From the NCBI GenBank assembly GCA_018242215.1, contig JAFECG010000031.1, forward strand, positions 121,375-185,374: a stretch of 64,000 nt of DNA. The letters run 5' to 3'. Below the pieces are notes generated by a model that was given only the letters and a program-made list of their open reading frames with translations, was not told the DNA's origin and did not search any database. This stretch comes from Pseudomonadota bacterium (GTDB taxonomy: Bacteria; Pseudomonadota; Alphaproteobacteria; Rhizobiales; Hyphomicrobiaceae). Every line of letters begins with the position of its first letter. Position 1 is the stretch's first letter. Below are positions 8,267 through 17,292 of the stretch, piece by piece. The position numbers were made by a program, and so were the translations under genes.

Positions 8267-9877
8267 ATGACCCACACCTCGAACGCCGCTCGGCGCGATC
8301 AGCATGGCGATCTTGCCGGCCGCTTGTCCTTTCTCGAGTTCGACCCGAAAACCATTGCGGAGCTTCACGATCTCAAAGCGGTTCTGACACGACATCTGCC
8401 GATCGCCCTCGATAAATTTTACGACAAGATCCGCGCTACTCCCGACGTCAAACATTTCTTCGAGGGCGATGCGCACATCGCGCGCGCGAAATCCGCCCAG
8501 ATCACGCATTGGAGCCGCCTAAGTTCCGGAGAGATCAACGACGCATACGTTGCAAACGTCCGCCGTATCGGACGGACGCATGCGAAAATCGGGCTCGAAC
8601 CGCGCTGGTACATCGGTGGATATGCGCTGCTGCTCGAACACCTCGTCGGTGTCATTGTCAAGGAAAGCCGTCCAACGAGCATTTTTGGCCGCGATCGCGA
8701 CGCTGCTTACCGGTCGATGACATCAAGACTCGTCGCTCTCATCAAGGCCGTGATGCTCGATATGGACTTCTCCATATCGACGTACATAGAGGCCGCCGAT
8801 GATGCGCGCCTGAAGGCCGAGGCCGAGCAGAAGCGCGTGGAGCACGAAGCCGAAGTCCGTCAACGCGAAGCCGAGACAGAGCGCAAGCGGCTCGAAGATG
8901 CTGCGGCCGCTGAACGCAATGACGTGCTCGATACGATTACGTCCGCCCTGTCGGAACTCGCGGAGAAGAACCTCTCGTATCGTATAACCTCGGAGCTGCC
9001 GCCGGATTTCGAAAGGGTGCGCGCCGATTTCAATTCTGCATCCGGTCAGCTGGACCAGGTTCTTCAGGTCGTCATGCAACGGGTTGGCAACATCACGAAC
9101 GCCATGGAGCAAATTCTCTCGGCATCGGACAACCTATCGCGGCGGACCCAGAAGACGGCCGCTTCGCTCGAAGAATCCGCCGCTGCCCTGGAAGAGACGA
9201 CGATCTCCGTCAAAAATACCGCAAGTTCGACGACGAGCACGCAGCAGCTGATCGGGCGCGCGAGTGAGCAGGCCGCCGATGGCGGGCATATCGTTACGGA
9301 AGCCGTGGACGCCATGTCGAGGATCGAAGAGTCCTCGAAGCAGATCGGTCAGATCATCGGTGTCATCGACGATATCGCGTTCCAGACCAACCTTCTTGCG
9401 CTCAATGCCGGCGTCGAAGCCGCGCGCGCGGGCGAACACGGCCGAGGCTTCGCCGTAGTCGCGTCAGAAGTCCGGGCTCTGGCGCAGCGATCGGCCGACT
9501 CCGCGCGCGAGATCAAGAGTCTCATCTCGACGGGCCAGAACAACGTCGGCGCCGGTGTCAGGCTGGTGACGGGCACGGGCGCAGCCCTCGGCGAGATCGT
9601 CAAAGCGGTGAGCGAAGTGAGTGCTGTCATGGCGGAAATCGCTTCCGGCGCACAGGAACAAGCTCACGCGCTTTCGGAGGTGAGCATCGCGGTTGCCATG
9701 ATGGATCGCGACACGCAAGAAAATGCCGCCATGGCGGAGGAACTTACGTCGTCGACCAATGTGCTGGTCAACGAAACGAACGAGCTCGAGAAGCTGGTCG
9801 CGCTGTTCAAGATTTCGAACGACAACCGCCATGGCCAAGTGTCAGGCGACGATCGCCGGCTACGTATCGCCGGTTGA
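8267..9877 (+). CDS. Globin-coupled soluble methyl-accepting chemotaxis protein (HemAT-like)
   Basis: A 536-residue chemoreceptor without membrane segments. Residues ~20-165 form a protoglobin domain with the proximal haem-ligand candidate His105 in [19 protein letters not shown] charged coiled coil follows (~185-225), then a HAMP-like stretch ([16 protein letters not shown]) and an MCP signalling domain. The signalling hairpin tip reads [21 protein letters not shown] and continues [18 protein letters not shown]. It should be a cytosolic oxygen or haem-gas sensor acting on CheA/CheW. TTG 8249 and GTG 8261 are also in frame; ATG 8267 is preferred. No che genes are nearby, so it relies on signalling genes elsewhere. 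Confidence 0.9.
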   Translation: MTHTSNAARRDQHGDLAGRLSFLEFDPKTIAELHDLKAVLTRHLPIALDKFYDKIRATPDVKHFFEGDAHIARAKSAQITHWSRLSSGEINDAYVANVRRIGRTHAKIGLEPRWYIGGYALLLEHLVGVIVKESRPTSIFGRDRDAAYRSMTSRLVALIKAVMLDMDFSISTYIEAADDARLKAEAEQKRVEHEAEVRQREAETERKRLEDAAAAERNDVLDTITSALSELAEKNLSYRITSELPPDFERVRADFNSASGQLDQVLQVVMQRVGNITNAMEQILSASDNLSRRTQKTAASLEESAAALEETTISVKNTASSTTSTQQLIGRASEQAADGGHIVTEAVDAMSRIEESSKQIGQIIGVIDDIAFQTNLLALNAGVEAARAGEHGRGFAVVASEVRALAQRSADSAREIKSLISTGQNNVGAGVRLVTGTGAALGEIVKAVSEVSAVMAEIASGAQEQAHALSEVSIAVAMMDRDTQENAAMAEELTSSTNVLVNETNELEKLVALFKISNDNRHGQVSGDDRRLRIAG

Positions 9878-9900
9878 TGAGAACTTCAGCGCTTTGAAAT

Positions 9901-9933
9901 GAAAACGGCGCCGAACCTTTCGACTCGGCGCCG
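9901..9933 (-). terminator. Intrinsic terminator of the BA14K gene
   Basis: CGGCGCCGA at 9906-9914 and TCGGCGCCG at 9925-9933 form a perfect 9-bp stem with a 10-base loop. On the - strand the stem is followed by TTTTCATTTC, fitting rho-independent termination of the gene ending at 9959. It may also stop convergent transcription of the chemoreceptor gene. Confidence 0.75.
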
Positions 9934-9958
9934 CTCTAGCTCTTACTTGTTGAAGCGA

Positions 9959-10318
9959 TCAGCGAAGATACGGACAGACGCGCTCCACGCCGCGGCGATC
10001 GATATAGGTGCCCGTGCGATAGCTGAAGTCCGGGAAATCGCGGGCGCAGCGATCCATATCACGCGGCACTGCCCGATGCTCGGAGATCGCAGAAGCGATC
10101 AGCGCGCCGCCGATGAGTCCGCCAACGAGCGCGCCAGGGCCCCAGCCCCAGCCACCGTGACCGCGCCAATACACGTGCGTAACAGCGCCTGAATCTTTCG
10201 AAAGCGCCGGAACACCGGAATTGAAGGATGCGGCAGCTGCTTGCTCAGTTGCGGCAAAAGTTGCCGTCATCGTCGCTGCGACCAGAGTAGATGCGATAAG
10301 CTTTTTCAGTTTCGTCAT
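9959..10318 (-). CDS. BA14K family secreted protein
   Basis: A 119-residue protein with an N-terminal Sec signal (MTKLKKLIASTLVAATMTATFAA, positive n-region then hydrophobic core). A glycine-rich segment GGWGWGPGALVGGLIGGALIAS and a C-terminal tail CARDFPDFSYRTGTYIDRRG ending VCPYLR follow. Two cysteines flanking an F/Y-rich T-G-T-Y segment are typical of BA14K proteins, described in Brucella as immunoreactive, with lectin-like activity reported. The frame is open upstream to 10405, but the ATG at 10318 begins directly at the signal peptide. The function in this organism is unknown; probably periplasmic or surface-associated. Confidence 0.75.
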   Translation of the reverse strand: MTKLKKLIASTLVAATMTATFAATEQAAAASFNSGVPALSKDSGAVTHVYWRGHGGWGWGPGALVGGLIGGALIASAISEHRAVPRDMDRCARDFPDFSYRTGTYIDRRGVERVCPYLR

Positions 10319-10513
10319 TGTAACGTTCCCACCGAAACGAATGTTTATCTGTCCGGCCAAACGTGGCTTACGGACTGAATCCGTCGCTTGCCCCAAAACG
10401 ATCACAAGTCCTGACGATTCGCTCGGAAGACTATGATTCCGCTTCGCGACAATTCGAAGGCGATGGTCGCATTAGACTGCCGGACGGATGAATCTCCGGT
10501 GAACCGAAAATTA

Positions 10514-10554
10514 CCAAAAAGAAAGCCGGCCGCTCCGGGGGGAGGAGCGACCGG
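10514..10554 (-). terminator. Strong intrinsic terminator of ald
   Basis: CCGGCCGCTCC (10526-10536) and GGAGCGACCGG (10544-10554) form an 11-bp stem with one mismatch. On the - strand it is followed by CTTTCTTTTTGG. It lies about 50 bases downstream of the ald stop. A second GC hairpin (CCGGCGG-TAG-CCGCCGG) adjoins it at 10551-10567. Confidence 0.85.
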
Positions 10555-10602
10555 CGGTAGCCGCCGGTGAGGGATCCAGCGGCACGGGGGTTCAAAATTC
10601 AA

Positions 10603-11727
10603 CTACTCAGCAGCCTGGCGAAAGTTGCGGCTGCTTTCCAAACTATCGAAACCAAGTGATGCCGCGACTGCCGCGTGCATGATCCGTCCGCCCTTCACGT
10701 TCAATCCTCCTGCGAGATGGGGATCGCGATCGAATGCCGCAAGCCCCTTGTCCGCAAGTTTCATGACGAACGGCAGCGTTGCGTTGTTGAGAGCCTGCGC
10801 GGACGTCACAGGCACGGCACCCGGCATGTTGGCGACGCAGTAGTGGATGACGCCATCGACTTCGAATGTCGGGTGCGCGTGCGTCGTCGGCCTCGATGTC
10901 TCGAAGCAGCCACCTTGATCGATCGACACGTCGACCAGCACCGCGCCCTTCTTCATCTCTTTCAACATCGCGCGATTGACGAGCTTCGGCGCACTCGCAC
11001 CGGCGACGAGCACGGCACCGATGACGACGTCGGCCGACAGAACCTCGTTCTCGATCGTCTCCATCGTGGAGGCGAGTGTACGGACGCGGCTCTCGAAAAG
11101 CTCATCGAGCTGGCGCAGGCGCGATAGCGACCGGTCGATGATGGACACGTCGGCACCGAGGCCGGTCGCCATCCGCGCTGCATGCGTACCGACGACCCCG
11201 CCGCCGAGTACAACGACTTTTGCAGGCTTCACGCCTGGCACGCCGCCCATCAGCACGCCGCGTCCGCCCGTCGGGCGGCGCAATGCAATGGCGGCAGCTT
11301 CGATCGAAAGACGACCTGCGACCTCACTCATCGGCGCCAGCAGCGGAAGGCCGCCCGACGCATCGGTGACGGTTTCGTAGGCGATTGCGGCTGCACCAGA
11401 CTCCATCAGGCCGATAGCCTGCGGAGCATCGGGCGCGAGATGCAAATAGGTGAAGAGGATCTGATCCGGCTTCAGGCGCTTCCATTCGACCGGCTGGGGC
11501 TCCTTCACCTTCACGATCAACTGGGCGTCGAAGAAGACTTCGTCAGCCGTTTTGACGATACGGGCACCCGCCTTCTCATAGGCGGCGTCATCGGCAAAAA
11601 TGCCAGCGCCAGCCCCCGATTGAACGATCACCTCGTGCCCATGCGCAGCGAGTTCCCGAACCGAGCCGGGGACCAAGCCGACGCGAAATTCATCGCTTTT
11701 GATTTCCGTGGGAACACCGATGCGCAT
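10603..11727 (-). CDS. ald: Alanine dehydrogenase
   Basis: A 374-residue NAD-dependent L-alanine dehydrogenase, interconverting L-alanine with pyruvate and ammonia. The N-terminus MRIGVPTEIKSDEFRVGLVP, the KVKEPQPVEW loop, the dinucleotide-binding VVVLGGGVVGTHAARMATGLGA and the VDQSIDQGG-equivalent VDVSIDQGGCFETSRPTTH are all family motifs. The frame is open to 11841, but ATG 11727 has AGGAG 6 bases upstream and matches the family start. A divergent Lrp-type gene lies 140 bases away, a common arrangement in which Lrp/AldR activates ald in response to alanine. It could recycle the alanine made by the aminotransferase at 5119. Confidence 0.95.
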   Translation of the reverse strand: MRIGVPTEIKSDEFRVGLVPGSVRELAAHGHEVIVQSGAGAGIFADDAAYEKAGARIVKTADEVFFDAQLIVKVKEPQPVEWKRLKPDQILFTYLHLAPDAPQAIGLMESGAAAIAYETVTDASGGLPLLAPMSEVAGRLSIEAAAIALRRPTGGRGVLMGGVPGVKPAKVVVLGGGVVGTHAARMATGLGADVSIIDRSLSRLRQLDELFESRVRTLASTMETIENEVLSADVVIGAVLVAGASAPKLVNRAMLKEMKKGAVLVDVSIDQGGCFETSRPTTHAHPTFEVDGVIHYCVANMPGAVPVTSAQALNNATLPFVMKLADKGLAAFDRDPHLAGGLNVKGGRIMHAAVAASLGFDSLESSRNFRQAAE

Positions 11728-11867
11728 CGTCCGCTCCTGTAAAGCGCAGCCCCGATCTTCTACAGCGTAGATTGCCATAATTCCAAAGCCGTTAACCGGC
11801 AATTTTTGTTGTGCTGCGACTGATTTTCGCAGAAAGTCCACGAATATCCGCCCTGAAACGCTCGAAA
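11728..11867. promoter_or_regulatory. Divergent ald/lrp control region
   Basis: The 140 bases between the two starts hold the spaced inverted repeat ATTGCC (11771-11776) and GGCAAT (11798-11803), with an AT-rich flank AATTTTTGTTG. Lrp-family operators are degenerate palindromes, so this is a plausible but unproven operator. Confidence 0.45.
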
Positions 11868-12347
11868 ATGGCGCAAGAACCCTTAGACGCGCTCGATAAG
11901 GCCATCCTGGCCGCCCTGCTTGCCGACGGGCGACAGAGCCAGGTCGATCTCGCGGAACGCGTGCCGCTTTCTCCGACCGCCATCGCGCGGCGCATTCGGG
12001 CGCTGGAGCAGTCGGGGGTCATCTCGGGTTACCACGCGGAAATCGACCGCAAGGCCCTTGGCCTTACGATGATGGCGATTGTGCAGATCAGCCTCGAAAG
12101 CCAGAGCCAGGAGCTGCTGGACGCTTTCGAAAAGGCGGCCGCCGCCGCCCCCTCGATCGTCTCATGCTACATGATGTCGGGACAGGACGATTACCTGATC
12201 ACGGTGCTGGCGCGCGACCTTGCGGATTTCGAACGGATCCACAAGGAGCAGCTCTCGCGCCTTCCGGGCGTCGCGAGGCTGCACTCGAGCTTCGTCCTGC
12301 GGGAGGTGGCGAGCCGCTCGCTGCCGATGTCCAGTCTGCTGCGGTGA
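11868..12347 (+). CDS. Lrp/AsnC family transcriptional regulator
   Basis: A 159-residue regulator with an N-terminal winged helix-turn-helix (LDKAILAALLADGRQSQVDLAERV, recognition helix SPTAIARRIRALEQSGVI) and a C-terminal RAM/Lrp effector domain ending in DYLITVLARDLADFERI and RLHSSFVLREV. The size and domain order are typical. The ATG at 11868 is chosen over upstream non-ATG codons (open to 11811) because it starts just before the first helix. Divergent placement next to ald makes ald control by alanine or another amino acid the likely role. Confidence 0.88.
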   Translation: MAQEPLDALDKAILAALLADGRQSQVDLAERVPLSPTAIARRIRALEQSGVISGYHAEIDRKALGLTMMAIVQISLESQSQELLDAFEKAAAAAPSIVSCYMMSGQDDYLITVLARDLADFERIHKEQLSRLPGVARLHSSFVLREVASRSLPMSSLLR

Positions 12348-12351
12348 TGCA

Positions 12352-12492
12352 CATCATCCGCGCGCGAGCGCGCATCGCGAACATAGCGCGGCACCCAGCG
12401 GGAGACTCGCAGAAGTCTCAATATCGCGCCGCGAGCTTATGCTGGATCCCCGGCCTCGACATACGTTCCGCATGCTCGGCCGAGGATGACGA
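12352..12492. repeat. Intergenic palindromic repeat, copy 2
   Basis: A non-coding block from CATCATCCGCG to GCCGAGGATGACG. It shares ACCCAGCGGGAGACTCG and TATGCTGGATCCCCGG with copies 1 and 4 in the same order. It fills the gap between the lrp stop and the convergent L,D-transpeptidase stop. Confidence 0.75.
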
Positions 12493-12498
12493 GGAGTG

Positions 12499-13851
12499 CT
12501 AAGGCGCCAATGCCGCCGCCGAGGCTGCAGGTGGCGCATCGTCGGCATCGCGCTCGTAGCTTGCCTGGAGGGCTGACCCGTCGCGGCCATAGATGTCCTG
12601 GCGGAATTCGACTTCGCCGTTGGAGGGTTCCGCCCAAGCCGTGACGTAGACGAAATGGACCGGTACTGGGCGCGTCAGCTTCAATTCGAACTGCTGCCCT
12701 GTCGCGAGTTGCTGACGGACACGGCCAGGCTGCTCCCAGCCGGGCTCATAATGCGCAATCCAATCGGCAAGATCGAAGACGTTCTGGACACGCACACAAC
12801 CGGCGCTGAACGGACGGCTGCGCTGATCGAACAGGTTCTTCATCGGCGTGTCGTGCATGTAGACGCCGTATTGATTCGACATATCGAGACGGAGCACGCC
12901 GAGAGCGTTCTTCTCGCCCGGATCCTGCTTGAACTTGTAGGTCATCGCCTGGGGCGACGACCAATCGACAGCCTTCGGATCAAGCTCCTGCCCGCTCGCG
13001 GTGTAAACGCGAATTCCTTCCTCGCCGAGGTATCCCGGCTCTTTCCTGAGGCGCGGAATGAGATCGAGCGTTGCGACGCTTTCCGGCACGCGCCAGTACG
13101 GGAAGAAGTTGAGGGCCTTGATCGTCGCCACGACTTCCGGCGTCTGGCGTTCGGGGCGGCCGACGATCACACGATAGCGAAGCTGGACTTCGTATTTGTC
13201 GACGGCCTCGAGCTGGAAGGCCGGCACGTTCACGAGGACGTAGCGATCCTCGACACCGCGCATCAATCCTTTGAGACGATCATAGTTGAGCTTCAGCTGC
13301 GCGAGGCGCTGGTCAGCCGTGACGTTCAACACAGGATAGACGGAGCGCTCGAGTCGACCCGTCTCTCGTAGACCGTTGCGTTTCTGGAAATGCTTCACGG
13401 CTTCGGTCAATTCGGAATCGAACGTCGTCGAGTCGTAGTAGGAACTCTTGGCCGAAAGGTCCCCGGTGATCCGCAGCCGCTTTCTCAAAATCGGAACGCG
13501 ATCATCGTCATCGCCTTCGCGCATCATGCGGCCGGGCGGGATCAGCGGCCAGCCACCGGCATCAACGATTTTCTGATACCGCTCGATCGCCGCCGCCACG
13601 GCATTCAGCATGACGTCGCTCCGCCATGGAGTCGCATCCGGGCGAAGATCGTCGAGAGACTCAGGCCTGCGGTCGATCGGCGTGCTGTTGGTGCTTGTAT
13701 CCGAGCCGTAATGCTGAAGCTGGTCCCAGAGGCTCTGGGCATGACCTGTCGTTGCGAACTGCGGAAGAAACTGAAGAACAGCGACGAGAAGGCCGAGCGC
13801 TGTCGTCCTCGGTGCCCACTTTCCAAACCGCATTGTCGAAATCACGTTCAT
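12499..13851 (-). CDS. L,D-transpeptidase with peptidoglycan-binding domain (YcbB/LdtD-like)
   Basis: A ~450-residue exported cell-wall enzyme. An N-terminal membrane or signal segment (ALGLLVAVLQFLPQF) is followed by a peptidoglycan-binding-like helical region (FDSELTEAVKHFQKRNGLRE) and a C-terminal YkuD domain. Catalytic residues are a His in YMHDTPMKNLF and Cys352 in PFSAGCVRVQN (SxGCxR). It should form 3-3 cross-links or attach proteins to peptidoglycan in the periplasm. The start at 13851 has a GGCGGG-type Shine-Dalgarno just upstream; 13833 is possible. A second, diverged copy of this architecture lies at 22.9 kb. Confidence 0.88.
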   Translation of the reverse strand: MNVISTMRFGKWAPRTTALGLLVAVLQFLPQFATTGHAQSLWDQLQHYGSDTSTNSTPIDRRPESLDDLRPDATPWRSDVMLNAVAAAIERYQKIVDAGGWPLIPPGRMMREGDDDDRVPILRKRLRITGDLSAKSSYYDSTTFDSELTEAVKHFQKRNGLRETGRLERSVYPVLNVTADQRLAQLKLNYDRLKGLMRGVEDRYVLVNVPAFQLEAVDKYEVQLRYRVIVGRPERQTPEVVATIKALNFFPYWRVPESVATLDLIPRLRKEPGYLGEEGIRVYTASGQELDPKAVDWSSPQAMTYKFKQDPGEKNALGVLRLDMSNQYGVYMHDTPMKNLFDQRSRPFSAGCVRVQNVFDLADWIAHYEPGWEQPGRVRQQLATGQQFELKLTRPVPVHFVYVTAWAEPSNGEVEFRQDIYGRDGSALQASYERDADDAPPAASAAALAP

Positions 13852-14078
13852 CATCCCGCCTGCCCGGTCACCGCCTGAACGACGCGCACCATACGTAAAT
13901 ACATACGATCGCGGCTTTTGGAATCTTGCCGCGGCGCACCCATACGCGCCCTTACGTGCCTTTTCAGCCACTTACTGCCATCACGCATATGGCCAAACAT
14001 TGACGTCCTACCAAGCCGCATCCGTTCCTCACACCAGTGGAAATGCAATCCAGTGTTGCAGGGATGTTCCGGTCTCCA

Positions 14079-15080
14079 TCACCGGGAAAAATGGTCGTAT
14101 CCAAACTGCCAAACTTCGATCGGCGTTCCATGATCGTCGAGAACCTGTAGCGGAAGAGCCTCACGGAGCACACCGAGATCACACACCTCGATGCCAGCGA
14201 GTTCCGCTTCCCGGCTGAAGGATGCGATCTTTCCCTGGGATACGGCCACCAGCAGCTCATAATCGTCGCCACCACCGAGAATTGTCTGGACGACGGTGGC
14301 ATCGCGCATCAGGGCCGCGCTTGCGGCCTTCGACAACGGGATGCGACCAAAGTCGAGAGTGAGACCCAAGGGGCCGGCGAGCCGCGCGAGGTCTTTCAGC
14401 AAACCGTCCGACACATCGAGCGCAGCGGATGCGTGGATGCGCAAGGTCTCGGCAAGGCCAAGCCGCGGCTGGGGGCGGAGATAGCGCCGGACGAGAAAGT
14501 TGCGCTCTTCGGCCGATAGGTCCGCGAATGCTGAAGGATCGCTATGAATCCTGAGTCCAAGTGCCGAATCCCCAAGCGTTCCCGTCACGAAGACGTGGTC
14601 TCCGCTCGCCGCGCCCTGGCGTCGGACGAATTTTCCCCGAGGCGCCGCCCCTATGATCGTCACGCCGATGGTGAGAGGACCGGGCGTCATGTCAGTGTCG
14701 CCGCCGATCAGATGACAGCCGAAGCTCTCCTGCGCGACGCGCAAGCCTTCCACGAACGCGCGCATCCATTCGCGGTCCGGCCGCTCGGGTAACGCCAGAT
14801 TGAGCATATATGCGATCGGCCGAGCGCCTTTTGCGGCAAGATCGGAGGCATTCACCGCGAGCGCCTTCCAGGCGATATCGGCGGGGCTATCTGCTGAAAA
14901 AAAATGTACGCTTGCGATGATCGGGTCGCTCGTAAAAACGAGATCGGTGTCCGGCTCGGGCGTCAGCAACGCCGCGTCGTCGCGCAATCCGAATGCGCCT
15001 GGATCGCCTCTCGTCAGCGGCGCGAGGTAAGTCTGGATCAGGTCGGTTTCGTCTGCGATCCGATCACGCGAGGCCGACAT
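14079..15080 (-). CDS. thiL: Thiamine-monophosphate kinase
   Basis: A 333-residue ATP-dependent kinase making thiamine diphosphate from thiamine monophosphate. Family motifs seen are DDAALL, HFFSADSPADIAWKALAVNASDLAAKGA, GGDTDMTPGPLTIGVTIIG, LDVSDGLLKDL and GGGDDYELLV. The frame is open well upstream through nusB, but ATG 15080 begins just before the conserved ETDLIQTYLAPL segment. It is the last gene of the nrdR-rib-nusB-thiL series, and this order is common in alphaproteobacteria. Confidence 0.95.
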   Translation of the reverse strand: MSASRDRIADETDLIQTYLAPLTRGDPGAFGLRDDAALLTPEPDTDLVFTSDPIIASVHFFSADSPADIAWKALAVNASDLAAKGARPIAYMLNLALPERPDREWMRAFVEGLRVAQESFGCHLIGGDTDMTPGPLTIGVTIIGAAPRGKFVRRQGAASGDHVFVTGTLGDSALGLRIHSDPSAFADLSAEERNFLVRRYLRPQPRLGLAETLRIHASAALDVSDGLLKDLARLAGPLGLTLDFGRIPLSKAASAALMRDATVVQTILGGGDDYELLVAVSQGKIASFSREAELAGIEVCDLGVLREALPLQVLDDHGTPIEVWQFGYDHFSR

Positions 15081-15135
15081 GTCCCGTGGCGCAGGTGGCG
15101 TGGTCTTCAATCCAAACCTCCCGCTCGCAATGATC

Positions 15136-15636
15136 TCAGGATGGAGTCGCGCGCTTCGAGACGAATTCGTGCCCCCGCACGCGTCTTGCGATCTTGTCCA
15201 GGACGCCGTTGACGACGCGCGGCTCGTCCTCATCGAAGAAGACACGCGCAACGTTGACATACTCGTTGATGGCGACGCGCGCGGGAACGTCGTCCCTGTC
15301 GAGGATTTCCGCGACTCCGCCGCGGAGGATGGCGCGCAGAATTGAATCGACGCGGACGAGCCGCCAACCCTCCGCAAGCTGCTCGTCGATCATCGGATCG
15401 ATTTCGCGCTGGCGGCGCAGCACGGCGCGCAGAATATCAGCGAAAAAAACGCGATCAGCGGCTGCGAGGGTTTCGTCCCGGTTGTCGCCTTCGAAACGTT
15501 GCTCGATGAACTCGGCGATGACGTCGTTCACGTCTGTGCCAGCCATGTCCATCTGGTAGAGCGCCTGCACGGCCGCGATGCGCGCCGCCGTGCGTGACGT
15601 GATCTCGCCTGCCCGCGGCTTTCCCTTCGCGGTCAT
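15136..15636 (-). CDS. nusB: Transcription antitermination factor NusB
   Basis: A 166-residue all-helical RNA-binding protein. Family features include ARIAAVQALYQMDMAG near the N-terminus, VDSILRAILRGGVAEIL, and VAINEYVNVARVFFDEDEPRVVNGVLDKIAR at the C-terminus. It binds boxA RNA with NusE in rRNA antitermination. Its ATG overlaps the ribH stop by 4 bases (ATGA), so translation is probably coupled. Confidence 0.95.
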   Translation of the reverse strand: MTAKGKPRAGEITSRTAARIAAVQALYQMDMAGTDVNDVIAEFIEQRFEGDNRDETLAAADRVFFADILRAVLRRQREIDPMIDEQLAEGWRLVRVDSILRAILRGGVAEILDRDDVPARVAINEYVNVARVFFDEDEPRVVNGVLDKIARRVRGHEFVSKRATPS

Positions 15637-16136
15637 GCCGGCATTCCCCAGAAGGCGCGTTTCGTTTCGATCAAGCGCAGGCAGGCGCGGGCCGCATCTC
15701 CGCCCTTCCCTGCGATGCCGCCTTCGGCGCGGGCGACTGCCTGATCTCGGGTATCGACCGTCAAAATGGCGTTACCGACGGGGATGCTCTGGCGAACGGC
15801 GACATCGAACAGCCAGTGATTAGCGTTGTTGCAGACGATGTCGTAGTGAGCCGTCTCCCCGCGAATGACGCAGCCGAGCGCGACGGCACCGTCGAATGTC
15901 GCGCGACCGGCGGCGCGCGCCTCAGCGGCCGCCGCAAGTACCTGCGGAATCTCCAAGGCTCCGGGCACGGAAATGCGCTCGTACGTGACGCCGCGCTTCG
16001 TGCATTCGGCGATTGCGCCTTCGATCAGAAGATCGGCGATGTCTTCATAGAAGCGCGCCTCGATGAACAAGACGTGCGCGCGAATCTGGGTCGCGCCTTT
16101 TTCGTCCCGCGGCGCTGCTGGCGTTTTCTGAACCAT
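15633..16136 (-). CDS. ribH: 6,7-dimethyl-8-ribityllumazine synthase
   Basis: A 167-residue lumazine synthase, the penultimate riboflavin step. Visible are the substrate-binding segments FIEARFYEDIADLL and SVPGALEIPQVLAAAAE, and the catalytic region ALGCVIRGETAHYDIVCNNA with its conserved His. The ATG at 16136 leaves a 7-base gap to the preceding rib gene. An in-frame start at 16172 would overlap that gene and is less likely. The 3' end overlaps nusB by 4 bases. Confidence 0.95.
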   Translation of the reverse strand: MVQKTPAAPRDEKGATQIRAHVLFIEARFYEDIADLLIEGAIAECTKRGVTYERISVPGALEIPQVLAAAAEARAAGRATFDGAVALGCVIRGETAHYDIVCNNANHWLFDVAVRQSIPVGNAILTVDTRDQAVARAEGGIAGKGGDAARACLRLIETKRAFWGMPA

Positions 16137-16143
16137 GCTCGGG

Positions 16144-17292
16144 CTACTCGATTTTCCGGGTTCCGGTGACACGCAGCCCGAACGCTTCGAGGCCCACGTA
16201 TACGTGTTGCGGTGATGTCGTCAAAAGCACCATGTCCTTGACGCCAAGGTCAGCGAGAATTTGTGAGCCTATGCCGATTTCGACCTGACGGCGTTCCTTG
16301 CTCGAATCGGCGGGAGCGCCAGGCGTATTCCGCCGCGTGACCCAATCTGAGACCGACTTCGGCCGGAGGTCGCGGATCAATACGATGACGCCGCGCCCGT
16401 CAGTGTCCACGGCCTGCATCGCCTGCTCGACAGCGGTTCCCTCTTGTCCATGGCCGCCGACATTCAAAACATCCGAGAGCACATTGACGGCGTGAACGCG
16501 CACGAGAACCGGACCGCTACGCGCGACATCGCCCTTGACGAGCGCGAGATGCTCACCGGGTTCGACCGTCGTCTCGTATACATAGAGGTCGAAGGCGCCC
16601 GCGGCCGTCTCGACAGGAGTCTTGGCGATGCGCTTGACGATGCGTTCGTTCTTCAGCCGATAAGCGATCAGATCTTCGATCGAGCCGATCTTGAGGCCAT
16701 GCGTCTTTGCGAATTTCGCGAGGTCCGGCATGCGCGCCATCTTGCCGTCCTCGTTCATCACCTCACAGATGACGGCGGCCGGATTGAGGCCCGCGAGCTT
16801 GGCGAGATCGATCGAAGCTTCGGTGTGGCCGGCGCGGACGAGAACGCCGCCCTCGCGTGCGATCAGCGGAAAGACGTGACCGGGCGAGACGATATCGTCG
16901 GCGCCCTTCGTCGGATTGACCGCCGTTGCAATCGTGCGGGCGCGGTCAAACGCCGAGATGCCGGTCGAAATACCTTCGCGCGCCTCGATGGAAGCCGTGA
17001 AGGCGGTGCGGTTTCGAGACCCGTTGTGGCGAACCATGTAGTCGAGATTGAGTTCGGCCGCGCGTGCCTGCGTCAGCGACAGGCAGACGAGACCGCGGCC
17101 GTGCTTGGCCATGAAGTTGATGACATCTGGCGTCGCCATCTGCGCCGGGATGATGAGATCGCCTTCGTTCTCGCGGTCTTCGGCATCGACGAGAATGACC
17201 ATACGGCCATTCTCCATTTCCTCGATGATCTCTTCGATCGGCGAGAGCACACTGCCGCTTTGCGCGGCCGGCAGATTTGATTGGCCCGACAT
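16144..17292 (-). CDS. ribB: 3,4-dihydroxy-2-butanone 4-phosphate synthase fused to a degenerate GTP cyclohydrolase II-like domain
   Basis: A 382-residue fusion. Residues ~17-215 form an intact RibB domain with [44 protein letters not shown] and [16 protein letters not shown]. Residues ~225-382 align with GTP cyclohydrolase II by length and pattern but contain no cysteine at all. The Zn-binding C-x(10)-C-x-C and the RQEGRGIG motif are both missing; the corresponding segments read [18 protein letters not shown] and [14 protein letters not shown]. The protein should make the four-carbon unit from ribulose 5-phosphate but not perform the GTP step, so a true RibA must lie elsewhere. Its ATG overlaps the ribE stop by one base (TGATG). 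Confidence 0.92.
   Translation of the reverse strand: MSGQSNLPAAQSGSVLSPIEEIIEEMENGRMVILVDAEDRENEGDLIIPAQMATPDVINFMAKHGRGLVCLSLTQARAAELNLDYMVRHNGSRNRTAFTASIEAREGISTGISAFDRARTIATAVNPTKGADDIVSPGHVFPLIAREGGVLVRAGHTEASIDLAKLAGLNPAAVICEVMNEDGKMARMPDLAKFAKTHGLKIGSIEDLIAYRLKNERIVKRIAKTPVETAAGAFDLYVYETTVEPGEHLALVKGDVARSGPVLVRVHAVNVLSDVLNVGGHGQEGTAVEQAMQAVDTDGRGVIVLIRDLRPKSVSDWVTRRNTPGAPADSSKERRQVEIGIGSQILADLGVKDMVLLTTSPQHVYVGLEAFGLRVTGTRKIE

Noticed and set aside
11868-12347. Reading the Lrp-type gene as a global Lrp
   Set aside because: Divergent placement beside ald fits a local AldR-like regulator better; nothing in the sequence shows a global role.
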